Part shown: piece by piece, positions 43,227 to 44,130 of the stretch
Position numbering within the stretch: position 1 is the first letter of the stretch
How the letters are laid out: every line of letters starts with the position of its first letter
Assembly (NCBI GenBank): GCA_002709085.1
Contig: PAPR01000058.1
Span: 1 to 44,130, forward strand
Direction: 5' to 3'
DNA length: 44,130 nucleotides
Source: Pseudooceanicola sp.
Lineage (GTDB): Bacteria > Pseudomonadota > Alphaproteobacteria > Rhodobacterales > Rhodobacteraceae
Notes under the pieces: generated by a model
Database searches by the model: none
What the model saw: only the letters and a program-made list of their open reading frames with translations
What the model was told of the DNA's origin: nothing
Program-made: the position numbers and the translations under genes

Positions 43227-43715
43227 ATGCAACGCGTCGAACTCACCGAGAAGATCCTGGACATCAAACGTGAAAAGGATTTGACCTGGAAGCAGATCGC
43301 CGAGGAGATCGGCGGCTACACGCAGGTTTTCATCACCTGCGCACTTTTGGGCAACATGCCGCTGCCATCCGCACAGGCAAAGAAGGCAGGTGCTATGTTC
43401 GGACTCAGCGAGAGTGAGGTGAAGATGCTGTCGGAAGTGCCGATGCGCGCGCCTGACACGCAGATGCCGCCGCAGGATCCGACGCTTTATCGGTTCTACG
43501 AGGCGATCCTTGTTTTCGGCCCTGCTCTGAAGGAAACGCTTCACGAGGAGTTCGGCGACGGGATCATGTCGGCCATCGACTTTGATCTCGGGTTCGAGCG
43601 GCAGCCGGATGCCAAGGGTGATCGGGCGCGGATCACGATGAGCGGGAAGTTCCTGCCTTACAAGTATCATAGCGTCTCGGACGATGTGCAGCAGCTCGGC
43701 ATAAAGCCCACTTGA
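43227..43715 (+). CDS. cynS: Cyanase (cyanate hydratase)
   Basis: 162 residues, close to the 156 of E. coli CynS. The N-terminal half is the helix-turn-helix-like domain (KDLTWKQIAEEIGGYTQVFITCALLGNMPLPSAQAKKAG). The catalytic domain keeps the three active residues with exact E. coli spacing: Arg89 and Glu92 in YRFYE, and Ser115 in GDGIMSAIDF. The decameric enzyme converts cyanate and bicarbonate to carbamate and CO2, with ammonia as the nitrogen product. An aggaga ribosome site precedes the ATG. Last gene of the cluster. A C-terminal extension (VSDDVQQLGIKPT) goes beyond the usual end. Confidence 0.97.
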   Translation: MQRVELTEKILDIKREKDLTWKQIAEEIGGYTQVFITCALLGNMPLPSAQAKKAGAMFGLSESEVKMLSEVPMRAPDTQMPPQDPTLYRFYEAILVFGPALKETLHEEFGDGIMSAIDFDLGFERQPDAKGDRARITMSGKFLPYKYHSVSDDVQQLGIKPT

Positions 43716-44130
43716 TTCAGGGCGACAACGCGCTCCGGCGAGGCCTGCCCCCATTAGTCATTGGCGCTGGATCGGCGCGCCGGAGCATTTATTCAAAGTC
43801 AATGGTCTTAATTGATGGTAAATGGGGGTTTACACATCCATCTGTTTTCATAAATGCACGACGGGGCATAAACCGACTCATCCCGCTTGGATTCTCAAGG
43901 CGCGCAGCCCCCGATCTAGTTATGGTGCTTTCCAAAGGGGCGCGAATGAATGCTACGCCGGGAGTTGCGCTGCAGGATGCCCCGACCGCGCAATCGTGAA
44001 TACGTGTCTGACGACGCTATCATTGCACATTCGTAAGCGGTGCGCCGCCCGCACACTTTCGAGCTGACGTGTGATCTGCGATTCAGAGGCTTCTTTGATT
44101 TGTGGGGAGTTTCTCGATGGGAGCTTTGAG
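43716..44130. other. Intergenic end of the window without a convincing gene
   Basis: AT-rich in the middle. A 9-bp inverted repeat (gctccggcg 43732-43740 / cgccggagc 43778-43786) brackets 37 bases just after cynS and may form a 3' RNA structure. Short open frames on both strands lack ribosome sites and plausible composition. Confidence 0.5.

Noticed and set aside
43712..43999. 95-codon ORF after cynS
   Set aside because: No Shine-Dalgarno sequence, mixed composition and no recognisable domain.

Overview
The window is high-GC alphaproteobacterial DNA, most probably a marine or soil member of the Rhodobacteraceae (Roseobacter group). I base this on codon use, on typical neighbourhoods (isoaspartyl-methyltransferase-like gene, tolC, PopZ-like gene; tyrosine phosphatase next to an MsbA-like ABC exporter), and on a small DUF6280-like protein. 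No species assignment is possible from the sequence alone.

Positions 1-17.1 kb look like ordinary chromosome. They hold a very acidic protein cut by the window edge, a crotonase, a HisC-like aminotransferase, an alanine/serine-glyoxylate-type aminotransferase, a phosphatase/ABC-exporter pair, a family 2 glycosyltransferase, YgfZ, elongation factor P, a small conserved protein, cobyric acid synthase, a PopZ-like polar scaffold candidate, TolC, a diverged isoaspartyl methyltransferase homologue and tRNA-Cys(GCA).

Positions 17.15-26.45 kb form an integrative island in the 3' end of tRNA-Cys. A 17-bp exact repeat of the tRNA end bounds it, and a tyrosine integrase sits just inside the left end. 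Related gtgNgacaca repeats lie inside both ends. The cargo, read leftwards, is an XRE regulator, a type III-like DNA methyltransferase (Mod), a Res-like helicase and a protein with all three palm motifs of family A polymerases. Mod, Res and the polymerase-like gene are almost contiguous, so they look like one operon and possibly an undescribed polymerase-associated restriction or defence system.

Positions 26.45-36 kb are further accessory DNA. They carry a cluster of small phage- or plasmid-like genes with a BRO-N protein, an RND efflux pair, a small RcnB-like exported protein, and a short tyrosine recombinase whose first catalytic arginine appears to be replaced by leucine.

Positions 35.9-43.7 kb carry a TetR regulator divergent from a seven-gene cluster: an NrtDAB/CynDAB-like ABC importer, an OsmC-like protein, an acyl-CoA-dehydrogenase-fold flavoprotein, a rubredoxin-rubredoxin reductase fusion and cyanase (CynS). 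Import followed by cyanate hydrolysis to ammonia and CO2 is the simplest reading. The added flavoprotein and rubredoxin module suggests that a precursor compound is oxidised so that cyanate is released inside the cell. The last 0.4 kb shows no convincing gene.
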